From Pelargonium nanum (taxonomy: Eukaryota; Streptophyta; Magnoliopsida; Geraniales; Geraniaceae): 64,000 nucleotides of DNA. The notes under the pieces were generated by a model that ran no database searches, was not told the origin of the DNA, and saw only the letters and a program-made list of their open reading frames with translations. Numbering within the stretch: the first letter of the stretch is position 1; every line of letters starts with the position of its first letter. Positions 47,580 to 61,600 of this stretch are shown here, piece after piece. A program made the translations under genes and the position numbers. The DNA lies in the NCBI GenBank assembly GCA_036897485.1, contig JAYMTF010000032.1:1-64000 (forward strand), written 5' to 3'.

Positions 47580-48411
47580 AAAATGTAATTTTTGGTAACT
47601 CTTGGGGATTTAAATGTAATTTCAGAGTTCAGACTGTAAAGCAATGACCTTTTTGACCAATCGGAATATGCCATCTGTTTCTTGTCGTGCGTTTGTTTTC
47701 GGTAACGTCTTTTTCATTTCCAATTTTGGGCTTCAGAGAGATGCTGCTTCGCCAAAAGAGGTAGTGTAATTGTAGACGTGTAACGAGGGTATTATTGACA
47801 TTTGGTTATTTTATGTTCCGTTTGGCCGGTTTGGGGCAGAGTCAAAATATAATAGTCAACGGAGTAATTTTTTTTCTTTATTTTTATTGGATCTGTGTAA
47901 AGTTAGATCTAGATTTGCCAAAAGAGACTTTGGGCCCATTTATAGGCCCAATTGGAAAGTGGGCTTCTCATGTTTAAGGCCCAAAGTGGAACAACAGGCC
48001 CATTAGTGTATTTCATTGTCAAGTTTTGAATTTAAAAGAAAATTTTATCTTGCTCTCTCAACAACTATGTCAATTTGTAATAAAATTGTATAATTGAAAG
48101 ACGTGTCTATGTTTGATTTCATCATTTCCATAGAGTCGGTGCATAAATCAACACATTTTGGTGCATGAAATTTAAAACCCGAGCGAAATCTGTTTTGTCA
48201 GCTCTACTTTCCATGAAAGAAAGAGAAAGGTCAACTGTGGAACCAAAATCTTGGAAGTTGAATAAAAGTGAATCTATGAACTCACAAGATCAGTCTCCAG
48301 CAATACCATTTTGGTCATCAATGAGCTATTTGCATCATATTTTCTCAAATCAATCAAAACTTAAAGGTTACAAGGAATCCTAAAGAAGATGAAAGTCAAC
48401 TACTCGTGTGT

Positions 48412-48625
48412 ATTCGAGTAAACACGAGATTGCCATAGAATTCTGAAGATTTACGATCTGATATATAGCATATGCATACTCAGGAAAAGATATTTCTCCG
48501 GACATTCATCACATAACTGAACGTTATCATTCGAGTAAATAGAGATTGCCATAGAATTCTGTAGATTTACAATCTGATATATAGCATATGCATACTCGTG
48601 AAAAGATGTTTCTCCAGACATTCAA
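48412..48625. repeat. Direct duplication, 116-bp period
   Basis: ATTCGAGTAAA, GAGATTGCCATAGAATTCTG, GATTTAC, ATCTGATATATAGCATATGC and GACATTCA occur in order at 48412-48510 and again at 48528-48625. About 98 bp copied with few changes. No function seen. Confidence 0.9.
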
Positions 48626-49472
48626 GAAAATGGACCCGAAAAGCATAATTATAATGGAGAAATATGCAACTCATATCGAAAGTTTAATATGCATCCGTAT
48701 TTGGATAGTACAAAACACAATGCAGCAATTGTTAAGCTCAACAAATAAAAGGGACATACTTATAGCAGAGGAAGGGAATAAGCCGACACAAAATAGGCGG
48801 AGATCGCATTGATCACAGCCTCGCATACGAAATCCGAAAACTCGCTGAACGGCGCCTTCTAGCTTCGGTCACCATTTCCTCTATAGGCCTAGCTGAGTAA
48901 ACAAGTATCTTCAAACACGTCACTAAATCATACTGTTACAATAAAGCATACAATCATGGTAAAGTAAATGGGAAAATTGCTTAAGAACAAAGAACATCGT
49001 GATTTATGACTGTCAAAAATGTTGTGGACATGAAATTTGTTTCAGTGAAAAGGGTCATTTCGGAACATTCCAAAGTTTCCTTTGTTCAGTTTGGGACGGG
49101 ATTCAAGTAAACTAAGTCAACAGTACATGTGTAAAATCTCCGTTAATTTTGTCATCTAAAAGCACTGTTACGTCTTTATTTACATATAATCGCACAGTCA
49201 GCAACTGAATATTATAGAATAAAATGCTCATATGAACCATACATTGAAATAGAACCCCAAAAAAAAAAAGTCATGTGCGTCTCAAACAACGTATCTAACT
49301 TTGTTGCATATGAAATTGAACAAATGGAAGTTTCAAATGTACCAAATTGACAATTTTTTGTGGCAAAAACTTAAAACGAGGGGCTGAAGAGGTTTACCTT
49401 TTTGTACATTGCAGTCGCACCCTCTACAAGATTTGTCCAATATGGAAAAGCCAAGATTGTTTGCTGCATGCG

Positions 49473-51047
49473 CTATACAAATTCATCATCACTATCATCT
49501 TCGAAGTCAGAATCTGATTCATCACTCTCTGGTCCCATTAGTGAATTCATGTCAAATGATGGCTCTGCTTCCATTTCCTCCAAGTCAATCGAGTCATAGT
49601 CCATTCGTTGCTGAAACTTCTCATCAGAGCAGTTAAGAAGCCAAGCGAGAGAACACTTATACCCCTTCTTCACAACCATCTTATGTCTCGGTTTTATAGT
49701 AGATTCCAGTCCATAAGTAAAGAATGCTGGGAAATCAACTAAGTCATCCAAAGGCCTCTCCATCACCTTTTGGAAGTAATCGAAGCTGAGTTTCATAATG
49801 TCAAGATTCAAAGCAAGCACTTGGGGACACCCCACGACCATCTGCCGGACTTGTTGCAAGGAGAATCCGCAATTGTTGAGAAAATCTACATGCTTCATCA
49901 TAGGAGCATTACTGAGGCTCACAACCTGTGGCATCTTTTCAACAACTTTACCAAATTCTTCGGGACTCAAATCGATAATTTCATTAAGCAAATTTCTTCG
50001 ACTAAGAAGCTTCTCCTTCAGGTCAAGTCCTATGATCTCAGGATACTGCGCTATCACTGAAGAAACTGATGTTTCCCTGACATTGAACTCTAGAAGGGAC
50101 TCCACGTTCGGTTTCACCATTTCACGTAATCCAAACCCGAGGATGTGAGGCTTCTTCTCTATCAATCTAGCCACGGCAAACCTTGGAATATCCAAGCTTT
50201 CAAGATACTCCACAAAAGGTTTGATCACCCGACCTACTCGCATTCCTAATATCTCTGGGTACTCGGTTAAAATCCTTCCTATTTCTCTTCTTGTCACTCC
50301 AATGCCAACCAGATATGCTACCGAAGTGCTCATCGTCCCTTCAAGCTTGAAACCTAATACTTCTGGATATTTCTCCAGAACCCGAGGAATGTCAATTGGC
50401 TTGATATCCATCCCTTGGAGATACTTAACCACCGGGGCGAGGTCTACAACAACACTAGCATGGAGGACCTGAGGATATCTTCTCAAGAAGTCTGTCAAAG
50501 TAGATTTTTTAACACCTAATTTGCCGAGATAATCAAGCACAGGAATCATGTTCTTCTTTACGCTACAGCCAAGAACGAGTGGGTAGTAATTAATATCTTC
50601 AATCGTAAGTCCTATATTGTGAAGAAAATCCACACGTTCTCTCATAACCTCAGCTGTCACAGGAAGCTCCAATCCATCAAGTTCATCAGGTACAATACCA
50701 ATGCCCCTCAAGAACTCATAAACACGGGCACGATTTGCTGCCTTCTCATTCTTCATGTCTAATAAACTAGGGCGACTATACAAGGATTTGGAACTCTCTT
50801 GTTTCCGACGTGAACGAAAAGTCTTTGGCTTGGACACAGATGAACTGACATAACTAGATGCAACTGTTCTACCAGAAATACAGTACCAAGTCGTGTTATG
50901 TAGTCCAATTCTCTTCTCATGGATGCTTGGGGTTCGAAGAGTTGGTGTAAAAATTAAATGGGGTTTACGGTTTGTGAGAGAAGGTAACTCCGGATGTAGA
51001 AGCAACAAACAAGGTTTTGTGATGCTCGCACAGATTTCAATCTTCAT
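49473..51047 (-). CDS. mTERF4: mTERF family protein, mTERF4 (BSM/RUGOSA2) type
   Basis: A single uninterrupted coding exon of 524 aa; an in-frame TAA lies 12 nt upstream of the ATG, fixing the start. The first 90 or so residues are basic and Ser-rich, fitting a plastid transit peptide. Then come about nine mTERF helical repeats (about 105-440), each with the hallmark proline (for example FLRRYPQVL, VLEKYPEVLGF, ILTEYPEILG, VIAQYPEIIGL), then KPRHKMVVKKG and a strongly acidic tail (about 485-524). Plant mTERF4 binds plastid RNA and is needed for group II intron splicing such as clpP. A likely leader intron (51075-52139) follows a first non-coding exon. Divergent from ABP1. Confidence 0.93.
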   Translation of the reverse strand: MKIEICASITKPCLLLLHPELPSLTNRKPHLIFTPTLRTPSIHEKRIGLHNTTWYCISGRTVASSYVSSSVSKPKTFRSRRKQESSKSLYSRPSLLDMKNEKAANRARVYEFLRGIGIVPDELDGLELPVTAEVMRERVDFLHNIGLTIEDINYYPLVLGCSVKKNMIPVLDYLGKLGVKKSTLTDFLRRYPQVLHASVVVDLAPVVKYLQGMDIKPIDIPRVLEKYPEVLGFKLEGTMSTSVAYLVGIGVTRREIGRILTEYPEILGMRVGRVIKPFVEYLESLDIPRFAVARLIEKKPHILGFGLREMVKPNVESLLEFNVRETSVSSVIAQYPEIIGLDLKEKLLSRRNLLNEIIDLSPEEFGKVVEKMPQVVSLSNAPMMKHVDFLNNCGFSLQQVRQMVVGCPQVLALNLDIMKLSFDYFQKVMERPLDDLVDFPAFFTYGLESTIKPRHKMVVKKGYKCSLAWLLNCSDEKFQQRMDYDSIDLEEMEAEPSFDMNSLMGPESDESDSDFEDDSDDEFV

Positions 51048-52513
51048 ATTTAAGGATTACCAGTATGAATGAACCTGCTCAGAGACAATGCAAGCTCAGC
51101 AATTATGAGCTCTAAAATGAAACTCTTTGAACATGCAATGTCAACAATACAATCAACTAATGATCATATGGGTAATTATCATGAAAAAATGATCAGAACA
51201 GGTATTGTTTATTTTGAAAGAAAAGAAACACATTCGGGAAATTATTGTGAAACAGTTTGATATTATTTCTCATCTAGTCCTTGAAACATATATCAACATT
51301 AACATTAAGATCTATGGTTCAGGCAGTAAAATGTCAACTAGACCGCTTTCACATAAACAACCCCCAGACCCCATAAACAACAATCAAGCCACATCCCAAA
51401 TAAGGTCACATTCTCCTCCTGCACTTCAACCTCCCTATTCTGTACATGCCCATATCCTATATTATTAACAAAAGAGGGCAGAGAGTCTCAACCTTAGAGC
51501 TAATGGTTGAGGCTCAACCAAGACACATTTGAATTGGATCCGGTCAAGCACTCCGTGCCCATAAATTCATTGGAAATGGGTGTTCAATCGTGAGATGCCA
51601 AACTCTCATAGCTTGGTTGAGTCTCAACCATTAGCTCTGTGGCTGAGATTCTTTCATCTTACCAGAAAGAAAGAAGTCTCACTGACAGAGTGACAGTGCT
51701 AATGGCTAAAACTCAGCCAAGACACATTTGAACTGGATCCAGACGGCCACAAATTCATTAAAGCGGATATGAGTGTTAACCAGTGATGTGTTAAAACTCT
51801 ATGAAACTTGACTGAGTCTCGGCATCGTTAACAAAAACTTCAAATATATATATATATACACACACACAAACTTCATATTTCAATAGCTACTCCTAGATTA
51901 TCCATTTCAAATGCTCAAAACTCACTTCACTAAAGCAAGAACTCAATTTTTTCCTTCCCTTCCCTAATTTTCTCAGCAAATTCAAGTTTCTTACACACCT
52001 ATCATCACTTGTAAAGTAATTAACAAGTAGAAAACTTGTTTTGGCCTTCGAAATTCCAGGAAAATCAAACCAAGCATACCATAAGTATCAAATCAAGCAG
52101 AACAAGAAATAAGTAAATAGAAGATGAAGAGAAGATAACCTGCCGCGAAATTCGGCCGGAGGTGAGTTCTCCGGCGACCGGAGAGGACGACAGAAGAGCA
52201 GAATCGGAGAGCTTCGGGCTCGGAAACCTCAGAATCGGAAGGGTAAGGTTTTGGGGTCACCGTCACAAACCTCAGCTTAACGTCTTATTTTCTGCGCCCA
52301 GAAACGACCGGTAGTTTTTATGAGCATATATAGTACACGGATAGGCCTTTTGTTGTTGGGCCTAATTTCATAAAACTGGGCCTCAAACCGGCCCATATCA
52401 AAAGGCTGAGAAATATTCCAGTGTGGGAGGTGGCAAATGCATGAAACTGCAACTGGTTGCTCAAGCTCGAGAAGAGCCAAATTGGGATTTTGAAGAGATC
52501 GGAAGAGAGAGAA
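51048..52513. other. mTERF4 leader intron and divergent promoter
   Basis: On the reverse strand, GGCAG/GTTATC at 52140/52139 is a good donor and GAGCAG/GTTC at 51075/51074 a good acceptor, so a 1065-bp leader intron is likely. It contains partial direct repeats (GGTTGAGGCTCAACCAAGAC and CTCAGCCAAGACACATTTGA, 51505-51800) and a short (TA)n(CA)n tract (51846-51868). The mTERF4 first exon would start near 52270. Confidence 0.55.
52353..52397. promoter_or_regulatory. Site II-like TGGGCC cluster between mTERF4 and ABP1
   Basis: TTGGGCCTA, CTGGGCCTC and GGCCCATAT occur within 45 bp, between the presumed mTERF4 first exon and the ABP1 start codon. Such elements are bound by TCP factors and are common in promoters of organelle and growth genes. 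CATATATAG at 52325 could be a TATA box. Position suggests shared, bidirectional use. Confidence 0.6.
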
Positions 52514-55402
<2,889 letters not shown>

Positions 55403-56278
55403 TTGTGATTTATAACAACCTGTGAGTATTGCAGTTTGACAGTGTGATGTATACAAAGTTGTAATTTTTTTTTTTTTACTTTCTATTTTGGAAACAATTG
55501 TGTGTACAAAAAAAGAAATAGAAGTTAGTGTCATTGGTCTGAGAATTAGGTGTTTTGAGTGAAACTAATGCTATTTTGGTCTCCATTTATGGCATGGTTT
55601 CAATACACACTTGCATTTCTTTCCCATTATAGCGATTTTTTGTTCCTGTAAACCACTGGTTTAATCCGGTTTGGGGTTTAGTTACCGTTATGGTTCTTCA
55701 ACTTCTTTATAGATGTGTCTAATGGGGATCGAACCTAATAGTTCTTTCCACATTTTCAACCTGCTATTAGTTATAGCGAATTATTTTAAGACATTTATTT
55801 TAATTATATTAAATTAAATTAGATGATCTTATCGTTACACATCACAAAATTATAGGATCAAACCATCCCTAGGTCGCAGGACCAAGAACGTGGCCACCAA
55901 GATGATAGGGTATCACCCCACCATGACGGTCCGTAGCCCGAATCGAAAGATCGGGGAGTTTGTCATCCCACCCGCCGTGCACACAAGGTTGAGAGAGTCG
56001 CATGAAGAAAGTAAAGTCGCGACGAGATCCTCATAAATTTGGGTTTAAATTAATTTAAAGTTTCGCTAAACAATGTGGATTTGTTGGCCCAAGTTTCTAC
56101 TGCAACAGGCCCATTTTCAAAGCCCACACACGACCTGGCTCACGATGCGCACGTAGCACCAGGTGCATTATAGCCAAACCCACCCAGTGACTCCTCTTCT
56201 ATATCGTCCACACCACCGATCCACCGACGATTCTCGCAATTTCTCATTTCCATCTGATCTCCGAACCCCTAACCTCCC
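55403..56278. other. Intergenic region ABP1 to BSD gene
   Basis: ABP1 3' UTR, then an AT-rich stretch, then an unidentified GC-rich block (about 55860-56020). Next to the BSD gene, GGCCCAAG, AGGCCCATT and AGCCCACAC (56093-56127) form a Site II-like promoter cluster about 150 bp upstream of the ATG. Confidence 0.5.
56093..56127 (+). promoter_or_regulatory. Site II-like GGCCCA cluster, BSD gene promoter
   Basis: Three GGCCCA/AGCCCA words within 35 bp, 150-190 bp before the start codon, the usual distance for TCP-bound Site II elements in plant housekeeping promoters. Confidence 0.5.
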
Positions 56279-57802
56279 ATGGATTTCTTCAAATCCGTCT
56301 TCTCCGACGATCCAGATCCTCCGAGATCCGATCCAGAATCGTCCCGAACCGAGAACCAAACCGCCTCGGACTCGTCGGACTCAGATCCCGCTTCGCCGCA
56401 GCACGACTCAAACCCTAACCCTATCTCCGATTCCGAACCTGAAGCTGAATCTGAATCTGAAACCGCCACTGCATGGAGCTTCGGCGGCCTGATCAGAAAC
56501 TTGACGATCAAGTCCGAGTCGGTGATCGAAACCTACCGGCGCGACCTCCAGGAGTTCGGGACCGGCCTGAAGAAGGAGATCGAGGTGGCGCAGGGGTCGC
56601 TGGGGACGGTGAGCCACGCCATTGATGAAATCGGGAGCACCGTGATCAAAGGAACGTCTCAGATCATCTCTCACGGCAAGGAGGTAATTCTAGCCGCTGA
56701 TCCCGAGTCCGATTCGTCTGGTAGTAGTCAAAGCCAGAGCTTCAATTCGAAGCGATACAGTAGATTTGATGCTCAGGTTCGTGCGATTCAGAGTGATGTT
56801 GATACCTACTGTGATGAGCCTGAGGATTTGAGCGATTACATGAAGTGGAAATTAGGGTTTGATTTGGAGGAAAAGAGGGAAGAAATTGAGGGATTGTTTG
56901 AAGAAAATGGAGCTATGGAGAGTGTTTACAAAAGGATTGTTCCTAGCAGTGTTGATCATGAGACATTTTGGTATAGGTACTTCTATAAGGTCCATAAACT
57001 CAAACAAACTGAGGATTTGAGGGTTAAGCTTGTGAACAGAGCCATTTCGACCGAAGAGGAAGAGTTGAGTTGGGATGTTGGTGATTCGGAGGACGAGGAG
57101 GAAAAGGATAGTAAGAAGAATTTAGTACCGAAAGTTGATAGTGAAGCGAGTAAGGAAGCGTTGAGAGATACTATTGTCGAGGATGAGAAATCGCGGGTTG
57201 GTAGTGGAAATGTGGAAGGGATCAATGTGGGTTTGAGAGGCGAAAACACGGAGTCGGGTGGCAATAATGTGAAATCACGGGTTGATAGTGGAAACGTGGT
57301 AGGGAGCAATGTGGGTACGGGAGGCGATTCATTGGAAAACATGGAGTCGGGTGGTGATATTGTCAAGGATGAGAACTCACGGGTTGATAGTGAAAATGTG
57401 GAAAGGACCAATGTGGTTTCAAGAGGCGAGTCGGGTGGAAGTGGCTCTAATCAATTGGCGGAGAAGGATAGTGTGAGCAAGGTTGTTGATGAGAAAGAAC
57501 ATTCAGAAAAACCCGATGAGAAAGTGGTGGCTGGTTTGGAAGCTAAGTCGGACCATGGAAGAGAATCTTCGAAAGGTAGCGACTATTCAGTAGTGTCGAC
57601 CCAACCATCATTGCCCGAGGAAGAAGACCTTGGTTGGGACGAGATTGAGGATCTTAGCAGCATTGATGATAACAAGAGAATATCTCAAAGTGGGAGCCCG
57701 AACAGAGCTGATTTGCGTAAGCGGCTGATTGTTGCCGAAGAAGAGGAAGATTTGAGTTGGGATATCGAAGATGATGACGACGATGAGCCGGTTAAAGCTT
57801 AA
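56279..57802 (+). CDS. BSD domain-containing protein, intronless
   Basis: 507 aa from one exon. The N-terminus is Ser/Asp/Pro-rich and acidic (to about residue 65), followed by a conserved amphipathic region (WSFGGLIRNLTIKSESVIETYRRDL) and then the BSD domain (about 190-245) with its FWYRYFYKVHKL signature. BSD domains occur in TFIIH p62, synapse-associated proteins and plant proteins of unknown role; no enzymatic function is implied. The remainder is low-complexity and acidic. It holds three imperfect copies of a roughly 30-residue unit (KSRVGSGNVEG..., KSRVDSGNVVG..., NSRVDSENVER..., about 303-387) and three EEDLSWD-like motifs, one being the C-terminal end. Start chosen as the first ATG with an MDFFKSVFSD opening typical of this plant group. 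Confidence 0.9.
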   Translation: MDFFKSVFSDDPDPPRSDPESSRTENQTASDSSDSDPASPQHDSNPNPISDSEPEAESESETATAWSFGGLIRNLTIKSESVIETYRRDLQEFGTGLKKEIEVAQGSLGTVSHAIDEIGSTVIKGTSQIISHGKEVILAADPESDSSGSSQSQSFNSKRYSRFDAQVRAIQSDVDTYCDEPEDLSDYMKWKLGFDLEEKREEIEGLFEENGAMESVYKRIVPSSVDHETFWYRYFYKVHKLKQTEDLRVKLVNRAISTEEEELSWDVGDSEDEEEKDSKKNLVPKVDSEASKEALRDTIVEDEKSRVGSGNVEGINVGLRGENTESGGNNVKSRVDSGNVVGSNVGTGGDSLENMESGGDIVKDENSRVDSENVERTNVVSRGESGGSGSNQLAEKDSVSKVVDEKEHSEKPDEKVVAGLEAKSDHGRESSKGSDYSVVSTQPSLPEEEDLGWDEIEDLSSIDDNKRISQSGSPNRADLRKRLIVAEEEEDLSWDIEDDDDDEPVKA

Positions 57803-58649
57803 TGTCAAGTTATTTTATTTCCTCCATAGTTATTCCTGTAACCGTTACATGTATAGGTCGGGTTGGATCTAATTCTTCATTGTCATTAGTTTCAGTGTTC
57901 AAATTTGAAGCAATTGTGTTCACAATAAATCTGTTTTTTCTTGTGCATACATTATTGCAGATTCTTTAAAAGACCCCTTGGTGCATACCGGTGTCTTAGA
58001 TGCTCAAAATCATTGCGCGGGAGTCGGGAAATTCTACTTGTGAGTTCCCGTGCCATTCTGTATATACATGTTTAGCCTTTAAAGTAGTCGAACTGGTTGG
58101 AAACTTACTCTGATGAAATAATACGTGATTACCATTTGTTTGCAACTGATACGATTCTTTTATCAATATCCTGGATCATTTGATTTTCTTTAGCGAGCAT
58201 TCTTCGGACCAAAAACTTTGTTACTAATATATACATTGTGTTTGTGTATGTTTGTATTACAATGCAATGTATCGAAAGTTTGAGCAATTTGTGTCATTTG
58301 TAGGTTAAAACATTCACAACATTGATATGCATTTCTCAAGATGTGTCTGTAAAGACTCGACATAAATAACTTAAATTGATACAAAATTCTGCCCTCTACT
58401 ACTAGCCCTAATTCACACTCATTGAGCTCAACTACTAAAGCCCTAACCGCGATTGATGCTTGGCTTCCAAGAAAAGTATAGTGACCAACACTAGAACCAA
58501 ACTCTAAGAAACTGAAGTTAACCAAAAAAAAGGAAAAAAAAAAAAAAAAAGACACAACTCTTGTTTGTACAAAATAAGAGAAAAGCTCCTTCTGACTTCT
58601 GAGCAAGTGAACCTGTATAAGATTAGGATAGGACATGACAGTACCTTTG
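57803..58649. other. Convergent intergenic region BSD gene/ALKBH-like gene
   Basis: 3' UTRs of two convergent genes. An A18-like tract with a GGAAAAAA break lies at 58524-58550. No gene, tRNA or clear transposon seen. Confidence 0.5.
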
Positions 58650-61600
58650 CTAAACAGTGATGCCCGAGTCAGGTGCAGCCTCTGCTACACGAGACTCCAC
58701 AGGGGAAGGTAAAGTGAGAAGCCGACCCTTCTGGGCGCGAGGTGGAAGATGCTTTGCTGATTTTCTCGTCCAGGGGAGGAACACGCCAGTGCCACCACGA
58801 GGGAGCCTTCGAGGACTCAAGACCATGGGGCGAACAGGGGCTAACATGACAATTGGTGCGTGAAGGACTCCCCATTTGGGGATCATGTCCATCGCCTCAC
58901 AGCCATTGAGAGCTCCATTCGGAATTGCTGTGTATGGGTTCGGAATGCTAGTGGGTTGCCATAAAGTCATGGCTGTGGCCAGAGGGGTTGTCGGAGACTG
59001 GCACTGGTTCGATTCTAGCCGGACCCTGAAGAAGGTGATGCTGACCCTCTTGCTTGGAGAAGGGCACATGACATGTCTGGCCATGTCTGCACTGTTTCCC
59101 CTCAGAATTAAGAGAGACCTGCAAGTTCCGAGTGTGTCAGATACCGTCTCAGCACAGAACGAAGGGTAGTGTTTGGAATGAGAATAGGACTATGCAGTTT
59201 TGATTCTCGACATCTCGTGATCAGCAGTGAAATATGAAACGTAACCAAAAGGAATGTCTATGTCTATCAACTATGTTTCGTAAAACTAAAAGAAGAATCT
59301 GTGCAGAGCAATGTTCATGAAGTTGCAAAGAGTTATTGAGGGCACATTCAACGAACTATCCAGATTTGATTCCCAACATCTTGTAATGTGACCAAAAGGT
59401 ATGTTTATGTCTATCAACTAAGTTTCATTGAACTATGATTTCCCGTGTCAGTTGTTTTATGATTATTTTGAGTCTTGCATCTTAGAGTTGAGTCTAAGCA
59501 TCATGAGAGTGAAGAATACAGAAAACGTACCCTTCTTTCAGTGAAAGCATGAGCGGCCCTTTATAGTTTCCATCATTATCGCTCACGAGAATACGCCCAA
59601 AAGCCATTGTTGATTCTGAGAGGAGAATAGTTGAGATGGGCTGCTCCAAATGGGGTGGTTTTAGGAAAGGCTGTGAATGCTCACCCTACAAGAAAACGAT
59701 TTCTGAGAGACCGAGTCTATGTCGTTACATTTACATTATGAGGTTAAGGTTAAGTCTCAGGGTACCTCATCGAAGAAGCTAATGATGCAACTGTTAGGTC
59801 TTTTGTATACAGGTAATAGTTGCCACTGGATCATATGATCGATGACACTTTCGAGAAGAGATGGAATCGGCTCTATATTGCCTGGAAAACACGAATAACT
59901 CACATAGTTGAGGACTGAATTTATAACAAATTTGACAAAGCAAAACAAGTATGGAACTATAGGAGTTTGTTAATTTGTTAATTGTCTTACTTGAGTGGTT
60001 GTTCTTTGCATCTTCTTCTTTTATCTGTCCAAAAATTGGAACCCCAAACTGAATCAGCTCTCTCTTGTTTCCTTTGATCTCCTTGTTGAATAAAATGAAG
60101 GTCTCACCTATATTCATTTCCAGAAACTCTACTTAGATATTGGGAACACAATCATCAACTCTTTTCCATGCAGTCTATATTGAAAATGCATATGATTCAA
60201 CCGGAATGTCAAAAGAAGACCAGAAAATTATTCTAGTAGAAATATGTAAAAAAAAATGTCCTTGTTAGACCCTACTCCAACCCAAAGCTGATAATTTGGA
60301 ACTGAAAATCGGACAGACTACAACCCGAACTGACTTTTGGGTCATCTTGTAAAATTTTGGGCCAAGTCGCCTTAAAAGTGAAAAATCCGATCTGTGGCCT
60401 AAAACCAAAATGAACCCGTAGCCTTTCAGGTTGGATTTGAATTGAATCTAAACGAATCCGATCCAAACCCGTAATTGACACTTCTACTCTAACCTAAAAA
60501 GCCTAAGGTGTAAAGGGGAGGACTTGACAAATATATGATACAATCTCAAACTGCATTTTTTTATGTGGGGCACTTCGACACAAATGGCCACATCGGATCA
60601 AGAACATATCAGCTTAATATCATGTTAAGCTCTGGTCCAAACTTTTAACTATTAAGTGGAGAACCAACTAATATATTGATAGGTTTCATGTTCCAGGACA
60701 CTTCAACATCCTTAACTCCTTAAATCACATGAAGACTTGACTAAACTTAATGCCTCAAAAGAATCCATAAAGGAGTTCAAGTTCAACTGTTCAACAACAT
60801 TGAATGCAACTAAAATTTTACCAAAAGAGAATTGCATAGCATGGATATTTTCTTGCATAGCGAAAATTCTTACAAAACCATATTCGTGGCCAAAAAGTTG
60901 TAATCCAAACAGAAAGAATGAGAATCTCATTACGACTCTCATTCTTGATTCTCATTATTGAACAATTATTTAATCCAAACGCTATCTAAACGTAAAGTAT
61001 TGCAATTAAGTGAGTACTTGAATGATTTTGAGATATAAAGAACTTACCTGAGAGTTCTCCATTTTGACCAGCAGCTTGGAGCTCATTCACAAAATCAGTC
61101 AGCTTTGAGAGCTCAGCACCAGTGAATATGTTCTCATATAGCTTTAACCCTTTCACGACATTCACCTGCCAGAGGCAACTATTCTTCAATCAGTAACAAT
61201 CAACTAGATTCATTTTTCAAATTCCATCTTTTGTATTCAAGAAAACTTTTTAAAATGCAAAAAAAGAACTCGCCATGTGCCCTTTCACTGGCTCCTTTGC
61301 GGAGAAACCTTTTGTCAACTTGATCCCGGCAATACGCGCATCACAGTCTTTGTGATTCAAGCACAACTCAGCAGCATCTTGAGGATTGGCCTGCACATCT
61401 TGAGAACCTGCATATGCCAAGCAGCGAAAATGGCGTCATTAGCACCACAATCAGTCATAGCTGAACAAAGACATCACATTATGCAGATAACAAGAGTCAA
61501 TGATAGTTCCAACAAATATATAACATCTATATTATATTCTTAATATATAACTAGCTGATCACTATTGTTTTCCTAAATCGAACTCGTGACCTCTAGGCCA

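Larger units (their letters stand above)
46468..49472. other. PIEZO upstream / mTERF4 downstream region
   Basis: Starts with the PIEZO leader and promoter side, then a nested MITE pair (46869-47579), a cluster of GGCCCA/TGGGCC words (47928-48003) with no gene assigned, and a 116-bp direct duplication (48412-48625). The right end is mTERF4 3' flank. Several short frames exist but none resembles a known protein. Confidence 0.5.

Noticed and set aside
48795-48816. GATCGCATTGATC, 13 bases shared with miR393
   Set aside because: The rest does not match and I found no complementary star arm nearby; a 13-base match is plausible by chance in 64 kb.
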